Shown: one piece after another, positions 36,321 through 45,689 of the stretch
How the letters are laid out: each line of letters starts with the position of its first letter
Numbering within the stretch: position 1 is the first letter of the stretch
DNA from: Rhynchospora pubera
Lineage: Eukaryota; Streptophyta; Magnoliopsida; Poales; Cyperaceae
Length of the DNA: 64,000 nucleotides
Direction: 5' to 3'
Assembly: GCA_028095005.1 (NCBI GenBank)
Contig: CM051459.1
Coordinates: 202,221,902-202,285,901 of the forward strand
The notes under the pieces: model-generated
Databases searched by the model: none
Told to the model about the DNA's origin: nothing
The model's input: the letters and a program-made list of their open reading frames with translations, nothing else
Translations under genes and position numbers: made by a program

Positions 36321-36507
36321 ATATAAGCACACTTGTCATAAGTTATTGTGCTCTAACTAATTGTTTCTCGTTAGTCTGAAATTGATAAACTATCCTCATA
36401 GGTTTCTATTGGCAACATCGCTTCTTCTTAGGTAATAATGTTAAAATAATTATTAAATTAATTGATTTGATTTGCTAATGGAGTTTGAATTTTGATATTT
36501 GAAGCAA

Positions 36508-36798
36508 ATGGGTCCTAAGCCAAGATGCGTCTCTTGCGGTGTTATTTTGGTCGGAGATGAACGGACGAGCGAACGACGATTGCTTTCTGCACTGATGTTT
36601 CAATATCATGGGGAAAAATTTAAAGTTAAAAAATTAGAAGGAAATGAATATCATGTTAGGAGTCCCAAATTTTTTACAGATTTAGTGGAGAGGAATAGAG
36701 GTTTTGATCTTGGAGGGTCGTGGTTGCGTCACCAGCCAGCAGTTCCACCTGGTTTTGAAAATCATCCCGCAGCTGAAAATGTTGTCCATCTCCGCTAA
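36508..36798 (+). CDS. Small CxxC protein of the MULE, unknown function
   Basis: 96 residues from the ATG at 36508 (the frame is open a few codons further but has no earlier ATG). It begins with a CVSCG half-finger (residues 7-11), then a basic middle (FKVKKLEGNEYHVRSPKFF) and a PPGFENHPA stretch near the C terminus. No transmembrane segment. I do not recognise the family. It lies just inside the left TIR, behind a TATA box, so it is native MULE cargo. Short accessory proteins are known in some Mutator elements (maize MURB), but no homology to them is claimed. A further coding exon downstream cannot be excluded, although the frame ends cleanly. Confidence 0.55.
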   Translation: MGPKPRCVSCGVILVGDERTSERRLLSALMFQYHGEKFKVKKLEGNEYHVRSPKFFTDLVERNRGFDLGGSWLRHQPAVPPGFENHPAAENVVHLR

Positions 36799-37243
36799 AT
36801 GAAGTATTACTATGTTTTTATAATTGGTATCTTATTTATAATTAATCTGTATTTGTGAAATAAATTTATGTGACGGTCGTCACTTGTAATGTTTAGCTTA
36901 TATTATTGAAATATGTTATTTTGTCCATATTCTTTTATTTTTTTATGATTTGTATTCACAATTAATTTACAAAAGAAATTCATAATATAAAAATACACAC
37001 CATTAGAAGAAGAAGTAAATTTTATAACCATAATATAAATTAGCACATTAAATTAAGAAAAAAAGTACATTAAAAAAATCATAATATAAATTAGCACACT
37101 CAATTGAAAAAAGGAAGAAACTAGCTAAAAGCATAAATACTTAAATATTCAAAAGTTGCTATTTAAAAAAGTACTTAAAAAATACATAAATATTCAAAAG
37201 TAATAAATACTTAGAGATCTTGACTATCTACATGTTGCAGAAT
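36799..37243. other. Spacer between two MULE genes
   Basis: AT-rich, with a repeated TACTTAAATATTCAAAAG-type word and two CATAATATAAATTAGCACA copies near 37020-37110. It probably holds the 3' ends of the two convergent transcripts. Confidence 0.5.
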
Positions 37244-38119
37244 TTATTCCCACCATGGTTGATCTTCTTCCGCATTCATTTCATGTTGATTGCTGGCACC
37301 ATGATTGTCGGCAAATTGAGCGGCTTCGTTCCAGAAAGCGGCATCAGGTTCTTGTTGATTACTTGCACCAGGGTTGTCAGCGAAATGAGCGGCTTCGTTC
37401 CAGAAAGCTGCCTCGGCTTCTTCTTGCTCTATCTCAGCCATTCTAGCTACTGCAATTTTTCTTTGTTCATCTCTCTTCTTGATCTTTATTAGGCTCTCCT
37501 TGATTTTTTTTCCAATTTTCTCTTGTTGCAACCTCCGGCTCTCTTCGGCAGCCTTTTCTTCCATTCTTCTCATTTCGAACCATTGTTCTTTCACTCTGAA
37601 TATCTTTTGAATTTCATCCCTCTCTTCTTGTCTTTTGTGTTCATCGTAGTGGTCACGCAAAATGGTAGCTTTGAAATTGAAAATCTGACCACACTTTGTA
37701 CAACTCACTGTGTGGTCTCCACGAAAATCGTATATGCTTTCGTAAACAATCATGGGTGTAGGATCTGGTTTCCACGGTTTGAGTTCCGGCATCGGTTCAG
37801 GTTCTGTGTAGTACTTTTTATAGAGTTCAGAGTTGCTCGACTCAAGTTTAGTCAGGTAATGTCGCAATCTCTCCCTACGGTCTCTTTCTGGGCCACCATG
37901 AATGTGCCACTGATAGTGGGTGTATAATGGCCACTCGCCACCATATTGCGAATGGATATTGTAGTCGAATTTGCGGTAACATTTATTACATATCGCATGA
38001 TAATCTCCTTTTTCGATCTCATTTGGATTGGCAGGGGAATGTTTGTAATTTGGCAAGTACGCATGTCGAGTAGATGGCCATTCCCGCACTTCACTGTTGG
38101 AGGTATTTCCTTTCTCCAT
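37244..38119 (-). CDS. Two-zinc-finger coiled-coil protein of the MULE
   Basis: An intact 291-residue single-exon frame from the ATG at 38119. Finger 1 is irregular (C44, C47, then H68 and H72 or H74). Finger 2 is a normal C2H2 layout (C140, C143, H157, H161: CTKCGQIFNFK...DHYDEH). Residues 162-235 are a charged, probably helical coiled coil. The C terminus holds two copies of a 21-22-residue repeat (AAFWNEAAHFADNPGASNQ and AAFWNEAAQFADNHGASNQ) and an acidic tail ending QPWWE. The architecture suggests a nucleic-acid-binding protein with a dimerisation helix. I do not recognise the family. The frame is intact and spaced normally from its neighbours, so it has been maintained or is young. It could be an accessory transposition protein or captured host sequence. 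Confidence 0.75.
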   Translation of the reverse strand: MEKGNTSNSEVREWPSTRHAYLPNYKHSPANPNEIEKGDYHAICNKCYRKFDYNIHSQYGGEWPLYTHYQWHIHGGPERDRRERLRHYLTKLESSNSELYKKYYTEPEPMPELKPWKPDPTPMIVYESIYDFRGDHTVSCTKCGQIFNFKATILRDHYDEHKRQEERDEIQKIFRVKEQWFEMRRMEEKAAEESRRLQQEKIGKKIKESLIKIKKRDEQRKIAVARMAEIEQEEAEAAFWNEAAHFADNPGASNQQEPDAAFWNEAAQFADNHGASNQHEMNAEEDQPWWE

Positions 38120-38240
38120 GGTAGTGAATGTTGAAGAAAGAAGGATTGAGTGGGTGTGATATATTTTTGCTGAGGAAGAATAATTTTATAGATCATTTTA
38201 GACTTACAATTATTTAAAATTAATAAATATAATGTGATAC

Positions 38241-38499
38241 CTTTTCAGACTTTATCAAAACACGTTTGTCCTTTTGCACAGCTTAGGTAGGCATCAGTAT
38301 ATTTTTTTACTTTATCAGAGCACGCCTGTACTTTCGCAGAGCTTAGGTAGGTATCAGTTAACTTTTTAGACTTTATCAGAGCACGCTTGTCCTTTCGCAG
38401 AGCTTAGGTAGGTATCAGTATGCTTTTCAGACTTTTATCAGAGCACGCCTGTCCTTTTGCTAAGCTTAGGTAGGCATCTCAGTACTTCTCGTACTTTAT
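38241..38499. repeat. Four tandem units of about 62 bp
   Basis: Each unit contains CAGACTTTATCA-A-CACG, TGTCCTTT-GC and AGCTTAGGTAGG-ATCAGTA. The array lies directly upstream of the zinc-finger gene start (38119, minus strand), so it could be part of that promoter. Confidence 0.9.
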
Positions 38500-39150
38500 C
38501 ATAATATTTCATATAAAACACATAATTATAAGGTTATAGAAAAAATGCTGCAATAATAAGAAATGGTTGATTGTAATTTTTGTTTTCATACATTAATGAG
38601 AATTTTTTTTCATGTAAAACACATAATTATAAGGTAATTTTTGTTTTCACACTAATATAAATTGGCACACTCTCATTCCACTTCGTAAAATAGTGTATTT
38701 ACTATACGGCGATTCCTTAATTCAATAATAAAGTGTGATTTGAAATTTTCCAAAGTAGCTTTAAAAATAGTGTATTTTACTGTGATGCAAGTTTTTATTT
38801 GATATTGTCAAAAAAGTTTTTGTTACTTTTAATTAAGATAATAACTTAATAATAAAAATAACTTAATAATAAAAATAAATAAATAGTACTATTTATATAA
38901 GTATAAGATTTATTAAATAATTACAACGAATATAATATTTATAGTAATAAAAATTAATTATAGTGTTAATAAATAGCAAAGAGATTTCAATTATATTTAT
39001 TAATACTAAATACTACGGATAGTAAAATAATTAATAACAATTAATATTAATATTTATATAAGTAAGTATAAGATTAAATAGCGATTAACCATGCAAAAAT
39101 AAATAAATAAACAGAATTAACCATGCAAAAATCAATCATTTCAGCGGGCA
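38500..39150. other. AT-rich MULE spacer
   Basis: Very AT-rich sequence with no gene. A CATGTAAAACACATAATTATA-type segment occurs twice (about 38510 and 38612). Confidence 0.5.
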
Positions 39151-39355
39151 CCTTGGATCGTCATCCCAGATAACGATCCAAGCTTGGATCGTCATCCCAG
39201 ATGACGATCCAAGCGTGGATCGTTATCCCAGATGACGATCCAAGCTTGGATCGTTGTCTGAGATGACGATGCAAGGAGGATCCCGCTCAAATGAGTGGCT
39301 GTGATTGTGTTGATTGGATTTACTAATGGATCGTCATCCCAAATGACGATCCAAG
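39151..39355. repeat. Internal array of the MULE TIR palindrome
   Basis: Four consecutive copies (39151-39275) and one separate copy (39328-39355) of the palindromic motif GGATCGTCATCCCAGATGAC followed by GATCCAAG, the motif that makes up the inner half of each TIR. The array lies about 130-330 bases upstream of the transposase TATA box. If the motif binds transposase, this would be an autoregulatory site. Alternatively it is a relic of a TIR from an older nested copy. Confidence 0.92.
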
Positions 39356-39484
39356 CAGAAAATGCAATTGAGTGGGCATTTAAGTGCGATTTCAGTGGGA
39401 ATTTCAGTGCGATTTAACAGTGAATTTCAGTGCATTTTTGTGCGATTTAATTTGATTGCTCATTATTTTGTCGACTCTCAATGG

Positions 39485-39495
39485 TTTATAAATAG
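39485..39495 (+). promoter_or_regulatory. TATA box of the transposase-type gene
   Basis: TTTATAAATAG is a near-perfect plant TATA box 66 bases upstream of the ATG at 39561, and it follows the TIR-motif array directly. Confidence 0.75.
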
Positions 39496-39560
39496 AGTAT
39501 GACGGTGAGATATCGAAAATCAGCCATATCAAACACTCAACTCTCATTACTATCATAAAT

Positions 39561-39882
39561 ATGATTTCCATTCCGGTTTTCGTTAATCAATCTCCATATA
39601 ATCCATCGCATTATTTCAGTTTCGATGCAACTTCGCAAACTGATTATGAATCAATTAAAGAAATAATTTTATCATCATTGGGATTGTATCAAGGTCATTA
39701 TAATTTGAGAATAGTTTCTCATTTTAATACCATAATTGAAGGAAGGTTCCAACAGATGCAATTACCGTTGAACTCTGAAAATGAATGGCGGTATATACAA
39801 CATGAGTGCTTCCAAGCAAGAAGGCTACACAGCTTTCAACTGCACGTTGATTTGCTTCCAGCAACTGGTGGTGGCATAGAAG
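39561..39882 (+). pseudogene. First exon of a MuDR-type transposase gene, body missing
   Basis: 107 codons from the ATG at 39561 to a good donor (GAAG|GTAATTTA at 39882). The peptide has the feel of the N-terminal PB1-like region of MuDR transposases: a short strand, DYESIKEIILSSLGL, a YNLRIV-type strand, then LPLNSENEWRYI and HSFQLHVDL. These proteins normally continue into a SWIM zinc finger and the DDE catalytic domain, and no trace of either appears on the plus strand before the PMD gene. The nested Ty3/gypsy sequence begins about 370 bases later, so the rest was deleted or displaced. The assignment rests on pattern and context, not on a catalytic motif. Confidence 0.6.
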
Positions 39883-40246
39883 GTAATTTACGCCATTTAA
39901 TTTTGTGTCATTAATTTATAAACTTAGTTTTTCAAAGTAATTATTTTGCTTTTGCATTTATCATAGAAATTAGAGATATGTCATCACTAAATAAGTTATT
40001 ATTTTTATGTCATCATTAAATGATAAAATAAAATTTATGCCATCATTCATTAATTTTGACTATTATGCCCTTTTAAATATGGCAGTATAAAATATTATAA
40101 TTAGAAATATGCCATTATAAACAAAAAATAATTCGAGCTGCAAACTACCTTTCTTCCTTTATTTAGTTTGCTCTTCCTATTAATTCTAAAAATTTATAAT
40201 TGATTACATATATTTTATTTAGGAGGGCACACAACAAATTATAATT
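39883..40246. other. Remnant of intron or small insertion in the MULE
   Basis: AT-rich sequence after the splice donor. It contains repeated ATGCCATCATT/ATGTCATCATT words like those in the composite element at 24936-26056, so a small MITE may be included. The junction with the gypsy sequence is somewhere near 40247. Confidence 0.4.
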
Positions 40247-40286
40247 ATAGCGGAGAAGATGATTAAGGAACTTGTTATAGCAACTC

Positions 40287-41114
40287 TTAGATGGAAAGGC
40301 CATAGAACTGCCGGTGTGTAAAAGAATAGAAGAAATGCATAAGACCAACGACCCGACCTATTGCGCTTTCCATAGAGTCCTAGGCCATCCAACGGGCGAT
40401 TGCTATGTCTTTAAGAATATAGCGGAGAAGATGATTAAGGAAGGCGACTTGGTCTTGCCCGAGAGTTATAAGCAAACACCCGCTCCGCATGCGCAAGCCA
40501 ATGTGGTAGCGCAAAGAGGCAATCCAAGGCGAAATGTGGAATGCAACGTCATTGTCATAGTAGATGAAGATGAAGATGAAAAGGAAATGCAAAAAGTAGA
40601 AAGGATGAAAGAAAAAGAAAATGAAAATAAAAAGAAGGAAGATGTGGAAGAAAAGAAAGGTGGAGTTGAGAATAGTAAAGAAAAGAAAAGTGAAAAAGAG
40701 AAAGACAAAGAAGCGGTGTTAAGAATCGAAGACACAAAAGAAGAAAAGGAGGAAGGGGTCACGTATTACTATGATGATGACACGGAAGATGAGGATGAAG
40801 CGCCATATCAAGGTCTTTTTGCCAAGGGCATGTTCAAGGAAAAGGATTGTCATGTGAACTTGCGATCGGGCACGAACATTCCCGAGAGGCAAGTTCCCAA
40901 GGAAAGTGAAAAGGGAAAAGGCAAGGGTAGAATCCAAGAGGTGGAAGATGAACCCGGACCAAGCCACAAAGCGAGAGAAATAAAAGGAGAATATAATATT
41001 TTGGCTCATCTAAGGCGCACTCCGGCATTGATAAGCGTGTTTGAAGCGTTGATGATGTCTAAAGATTTGCGGGAAACCATGATGGAGATGCTTAAAGAGC
41101 CCGAGAAATTTTAA
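40287..41114 (+). pseudogene. gag C-terminal fragment of a Ty3/gypsy (Tat-type) element
   Basis: The frame opens LDGKAIELPVCKRIEEMHKT, continues with a CAFHRVLGHPTGDCYVFK block typical of the gag-to-protease linker of Tat-type elements, then a Lys/Glu-rich tract, and ends at a TAA (41112-41114). The next frame (from 41115) is in the same phase, so the TAA is an in-frame stop inside one former polyprotein. A 24-bp direct repeat (ATAGCGGAGAAGATGATTAA plus GGAA) at 40247-40270 and 40419-40442 marks the left edge, where the upstream gag and the 5' LTR are missing. Confidence 0.75.
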
Positions 41115-43442
41115 GCCTATGTAGCCGAAAAGTACATGACCGAAGCCCTTTACATTGAGCCACAAAGCCAAATCACCTTCACGAATGATGATCTGATGAT
41201 GGGAACCGCTTGTCACAACAAGCCATTGTACATTACGGGCAAGACCAATGGAAGTCAGCTAAGCCGGATGTTGGTTGATCCCGGGTCCTCTATTAACATC
41301 TTACCACTCAACTCGTTGAATCAATTGGCCTTAGGTGGAAGGCGACTCTCTGATGAAAATGTGTTCATACATGGCTTTAACCAAAATTCTGAGCGAGCCT
41401 TAGGGGCCATTACGTTGCCTATGAAGTTTGGAGAGCTCGAAACGTTAGTGAAGTTCTACGTAATCGATGCGGATACTTCCTATCGGGCTCTATTAGGAAG
41501 GCCATGGCTACATGAAAACGGCCTTGTACCCTCAACCCTCCACCAATGCGTCAAATACATAAGAGATGGTGAACAAAAGATGATTAGGGGCGATGCTCAA
41601 CACTATGGTGTACACGAAGTAGAATTGGAAGAGATTGATCGCTTTTATGCTCCAACCTCCCAAAGAAGCACTTCCCCAACTCTAAGAGCAAGAGCGGCAC
41701 CTCGTGAAGAAAAGGAAGAGAGAATAAGGCTAAAAGAAATACCAAAGACCTCATGTGCTGTGAAAACTCCCATCTACATAAAGTCATCCGATGATGAAGA
41801 TGAAAATAAAGGTCAAAGAGGAAAGATTCACATAAAGAGTGACTCGGAAGAGGAAAAGCGAGAAACAAGAAAGGTGATTCATGTTTACGATACCGAATCG
41901 GATGAAGAGTGCTACAAACGGGCAGAAGATTCGATGGCTATTGAGCAAGTGCCTATAGGCTATTATAAAGAGCTTACTCCCGGGGAAGTATACCAAATTA
42001 AAGAGTTGGAAACCTTTTATGTCCCGCCAAAGGTAGAAAAAGTGAACGGGAGAACGGTATTTCACAAAGGTATTCTATTCTACAAGACTGAAAGTGTAGA
42101 CTCATCTGGTAATCCTCTTAGCTCGGATGATTGGGCAAAATGGTTAAAAGAAGAAGAAGAAGAGTATGAGAGGATAGAAGTAATGAGATACTACAATCAA
42201 GGACTGATAAGTCTCTTCCAAAGAAGTCGTTGTTTAGACCCGATCTCAAAGCAAAGAGCTAAAATCTTTCATGATTTGTGGAGTGGAAAGTCTAGGCGAG
42301 TAATGGGTGTAGATGGGAAAGTGAGGAATACTAAAGGTTTAGGATTCCAATCACCCCGGAATGAAGTTATAATGGCCGAATGTCATACGGTAGAGGTAAA
42401 GGTTGAAAAATTGGAAGAGGTGATACCTAAAGAAAGATTAGGGGAGGAAAAGGCTCGCCTTACTAAGGCAAGTATGGATGATGCATCCTTGTTAAAAGAA
42501 GTGGAAAGGCGGTTTCAGGAGGCAAGGCGGTGCCAACAAAAAGCGGAACGCGAGGTGGCTCTCCTCTTGGTGGATAATGTAACCTTACAGCATGAGCTCG
42601 ACATGAGAAAGCAAGAAGAACGAGTGAAAAAACAGAAAGAAGCTGATCTTCAACAAGAAGTTATTAAAAAGGACAGTGAAATAGAAGATTGGAAGCAAAA
42701 AGGTGAGAAATACGAACGGCAGGTCAACATTTGGCAAAGGGCCGAAGAAGGAACCCGAGGGGCCTTAATACGGGTGAAGAAAGAAAAAGAGGAGCTACAG
42801 AAAGTGTGGAAGAAGTGCAATGGTGAGAAAGAAGAGCTTCGCCGAGCGCTTGAGAAAGTCCAGAACGAAAAGAACCTGCTGCAACAAGAAAGGGAGGAAG
42901 AAAAGCGAAAAGTGTCGATGCTTGTGCAAAGGGGCATAAAGCATAAAAAAGATATGATTGGCATGGAAAGAAAGTTAAAGGGTTTGATTGCACTTCAGCA
43001 AGAAAGGAAGCCATATCCTATTGAGTACGATAGTGTGCCATACCCGAAAGGATATCGAGTACCAGAATTCAGGATATTCACGGGGGAGGATAATCGGTGG
43101 GATTCGGAGCTGCACTTGGTGCATTTCATGGTCTATTGTGGAGATACATCAACGAATGATTGCTACTTATTGAAGCAATTCCCCATTACTCTCGGCGGTT
43201 TAGCGCGGGAATGGTACTTATCATTAGAAAAGGATAGCATTAGAACGTGGTATGATATGGTGACAGCGTTTCGAGCCAAATTCACTCACAAGGAAGTCGT
43301 AAGGACCGTGAATGCGTTCAATGATAGAGAGCGGCAAAAGAGAAAAGAGTGGACTGAGATGGTGAAGAAGAGTACACTTAGCACAAATAAGAAGCCCAAA
43401 GTGGAAGATGAATGCAGGAGGGAAAAACCTACGAACTTGTAG
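41115..43442 (+). CDS. Protease, coiled coil and gag in permuted order (Ty3/gypsy)
   Basis: Open for 775 codons, with its first Met at 41136 (768 aa from there). The aspartic protease comes first: active site VDPGSS near residue 48 and LLGRPWLHENG near 120. A charged linker and a TPGEVYQIKELETFYVPP region follow. Then a long coiled coil (about 420-640, heptad-rich Lys/Glu/Gln). At about 660-735 there is a retrotransposon gag domain (YRVPEFRIFTGEDNRWDSEL, LLKQFPITLGGLAREWYLS, TAFRAKFTHKE). In autonomous elements gag precedes protease and RT, RNase H and integrase follow. Here the order is swapped and those domains are absent. A deletion joining two tandem copies, or a derived non-autonomous gag-only family, would explain it. 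The long open frame suggests a young or maintained copy. Confidence 0.78.
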   Translation, partial: AYVAEKYMTEALYIEPQSQITFTNDDLMMGTACHNKPLYITGKTNGSQLSRMLVDPGSSINILPLNSLNQLALGGRRLSDENVFIHGFNQNSERALGAITLPMKFGELETLVKFYVIDADTSYRALLGRPWLHENGLVPSTLHQCVKYIRDGEQKMIRGDAQHYGVHEVELEEIDRFYAPTSQRSTSPTLRARAAPREEKEERIRLKEIPKTSCAVKTPIYIKSSDDEDENKGQRGKIHIKSDSEEEKRETRKVIHVYDTESDEECYKRAEDSMAIEQVPIGYYKELTPGEVYQIKELETFYVPPKVEKVNGRTVFHKGILFYKTESVDSSGNPLSSDDWAKWLKEEEEEYERIEVMRYYNQGLISLFQRSRCLDPISKQRAKIFHDLWSGKSRRVMGVDGKVRNTKGLGFQSPRNEVIMAECHTVEVKVEKLEEVIPKERLGEEKARLTKASMDDASLLKEVERRFQEARRCQQKAEREVALLLVDNVTLQHELDMRKQEERVKKQKEADLQQEVIKKDSEIEDWKQKGEKYERQVNIWQRAEEGTRGALIRVKKEKEELQKVWKKCNGEKEELRRALEKVQNEKNLLQQEREEEKRKVSMLVQRGIKHKKDMIGMERKLKGLIALQQERKPYPIEYDSVPYPKGYRVPEFRIFTGEDNRWDSELHLVHFMVYCGDTSTNDCYLLKQFPITLGGLAREWYLSLEKDSIRTWYDMVTAFRAKFTHKEVVRTVNAFNDRERQKRKEWTEMVKKSTLSTNKKPKVEDECRREKPTNL

Positions 43443-44379
43443 ATGAAGAAGTACTACACCTAAAACCCATATTTCAAACCCAAAACCCGTCATATCCAAA
43501 AGCAATCAAAACCAAAACCTACATCTTGCCTACAATAAGGCCTAGTCCACAAAAAACCAAAACTCCACTAAAAATTCATAAAAGCCTATAAAAACCAAAA
43601 TCTATTAAAGCCCAAAACCACAAAACCATGTACATAGTCCAATAAAACCTTAGAATAAATCCCAACGAAAACGTTAGGATCCAATAAACCCAAAATCCAA
43701 AACCTTAACTTAACCTTTCAAACCTAAAACCCGAAGAACAAGGTATTATGTCATGTCGGGCTAATGCTTGTAAGGGTGCTTCGTTCTTTTGAACATCATG
43801 GAACATTCCTTTGCAAGGCCCAAAATAAACAAGGCAATTGTAGATAAATAAAAGTCCTCAACTTTAGAACATGTTAGATAGGAGTTTGTCCCGCCGGGCC
43901 TAAGTGTAAAGGAGTGTCCTTGTCCTTTTGGACGTTCATAGGGCATTTCCGATACAAAGGCCTACATTTTTACAATAAAACACATACTAGAGTCCTTTTT
44001 GCAACCGATGACGGATTCTTATGATTCTCGAGGGTGCAAAGTTATGCTACTAATTTTGTTCGCATTGTGGAGATAGTTACAAGAAAGAAGGATCACACTG
44101 GGGCAAGGACGAGCAATCAACCATGTTGTAGTGCAAGACGGTGGACAATCACACTGGGGCAGCCGCAAAACATGCAAGACAAGTAGGGGAGAAGAGCAAA
44201 AAGAAGAAAGAAGAGAGCTCCATTCATCAAAAGAAGATACATCATTACAACCACTGTATAAAGAAGACTAATACGAGAAAAGCTTAAACAACAACCGATA
44301 GCGATTAAAGAGAGACAAAATAGAAGATATAAGAGCGCCCTAAAACTAACACTGGGGCAAGGCACATCAAGATGGTCGT
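43443..44379. other. Retroelement spacer, A/C-rich
   Basis: Between the sense ORF and the convergent antisense genes. 43450-43740 is rich in AAAACC/AAACCC words. Two related segments around 43750-43830 and 43875-43950 share a GTAAGGGTG/GTAAAGGAGTG, CCTTTTGGAC/CTTTTGAACAT and GGGCATTTCC/GGAACATTCC pattern. ACTGGGGCA occurs four times (44100-44370). No gene. Confidence 0.6.
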
Positions 44380-45689
44380 TTACTCTGGGGCAGCCACGAC
44401 TTCATCAACAACCGCAGCTCCACCACCGGCCAAGTTGTTAAGAGTGACGGAGATAGCTTGAATCATCCCTTCCAAGGTGTCCAAGCGGGCATTCAATTCA
44501 CTGAAGCGTTGATCAATCAAACCCCGAAGTGAGACAGGGGCAGTGTCATCAAGGACCATCATGGCAGAGTTGTCATCCGGCGGAGAATCTACACCCATAG
44601 GACCATATTGATTGGGGGCCGCATTAGGAAGCAAGATGTAGTCATTCACAGGTTGGTTGGGATCGGGAACCAACGTGTCCATTGAAGATTCAACCCACCC
44701 GATAAGTGGCAATGAAAGGAGAAGGTTGAAGGGATGTACCACATCAGCATCAGAAGTACGATTGCCCCATAACATGTCAGGCACACGGATGTGAGCCCTA
44801 AGCATGAGAGCTTCAATAAGATGGCCATAGGGAAGCGGTTCTCGATCAGAGATCGCTACTTGGTGCATGTGGAAGAGGATCATGTGGGCCAAATTGATGG
44901 GCCATTGCTTTTGAATCAGATTACGGAGGTAGAAGAGGCTTCCAGGTTTGGCGAAATGGGTCATTGTCCCTTGCGGAAAGATGATGTCGTTAATCACCAA
45001 GAAGAGAAACCTAGAAGTCACGACGAAAGATGTAAAGAAAAAGAGTTGATGAGAAACCCGATCAAAAGAGAAGGCGATTAAAGAATAAGGAGAAAGAATG
45101 AAGAAAGAAAGTACCTATGAAGAGCGGGTAGATGAAAGGTAGACACCCTCTCTACATCAGGAGCCGCCGCCTGAAACCATTGGCGACATTCCTGATAACT
45201 TCCAAAACCTTGAGGCCATCTTTGATAGGCATAGATGGTGGAGCCGTTGGCGGTATTGGTAGCTCGCAAGTAGTTGGCCAGATCTCTGGTTGTGATATGA
45301 AAGAAGCGACCAAACAGATAGGAAGAGGCCGAAGGAGTTCCATAGTGGTTGAAAGAGATCCTAAGATTGGCGTAGAAGAGACGGGTAATTCTAGGATGAT
45401 ATGCATGATCGCAGTCAGTTAAACCGCCCAAACTCCATGAATCCAACCAACCTCTGATGAGATTCACTTGCTCCACTGGCATCCTCCTCATAGGACGGAA
45501 GAAATAGCAATCAGCCACAGGCCGCTCTTCGTTACCCATGTCATTGTAGTAAGAAAGGAAGGCAGTCTCATCGCGAAAGAGGTAGCGGTTATCGGGGGTA
45601 AGAGACCAATCAGGAAAAGTAGAATCCAGGCGAAGAGCGGAGGAACCAGAAGCGTCTCTGGCACGTTTGGATGAAGGAGTAGAAGACAT
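44380..45689 (-). CDS. Antisense retroelement gene 1: plant transposon-protein family
   Basis: Two exons join in phase: 45115-45689 (ATG at 45689, donor CATAG|GTAC) and 44380-45010 (acceptor CTTCTAG|GTTTC), giving 401 residues. The protein starts Ser-rich, with RFFHITTRDLANYLRATNTA near the middle. Exon 2 has TMTHFAKPGSLFYLRNLIQK and REPLPYGHLIEALMLRAHI, the pattern of the uncharacterised 'putative plant transposon protein' family found in Tat/Ogre-type gypsy elements. A short coiled coil and an Ala/Gly-rich tail close it. Its position antisense and downstream of gag/protease matches the known antisense ORFs of Tat-lineage elements. The biochemical role is unknown. Confidence 0.72.

Noticed and set aside
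36050..39355. CRISPR-like repeat array (TTGGATCGTCATCC repeats)
   Set aside because: The palindromes are contiguous without spacers, occur in the TIRs, and this is a plant nuclear sequence.
40466..43014. Minus-strand frames rich in Phe/Ser/Leu over the gag/protease ORF
   Set aside because: Antisense reflections of the Lys/Glu-rich coding strand, without domains.
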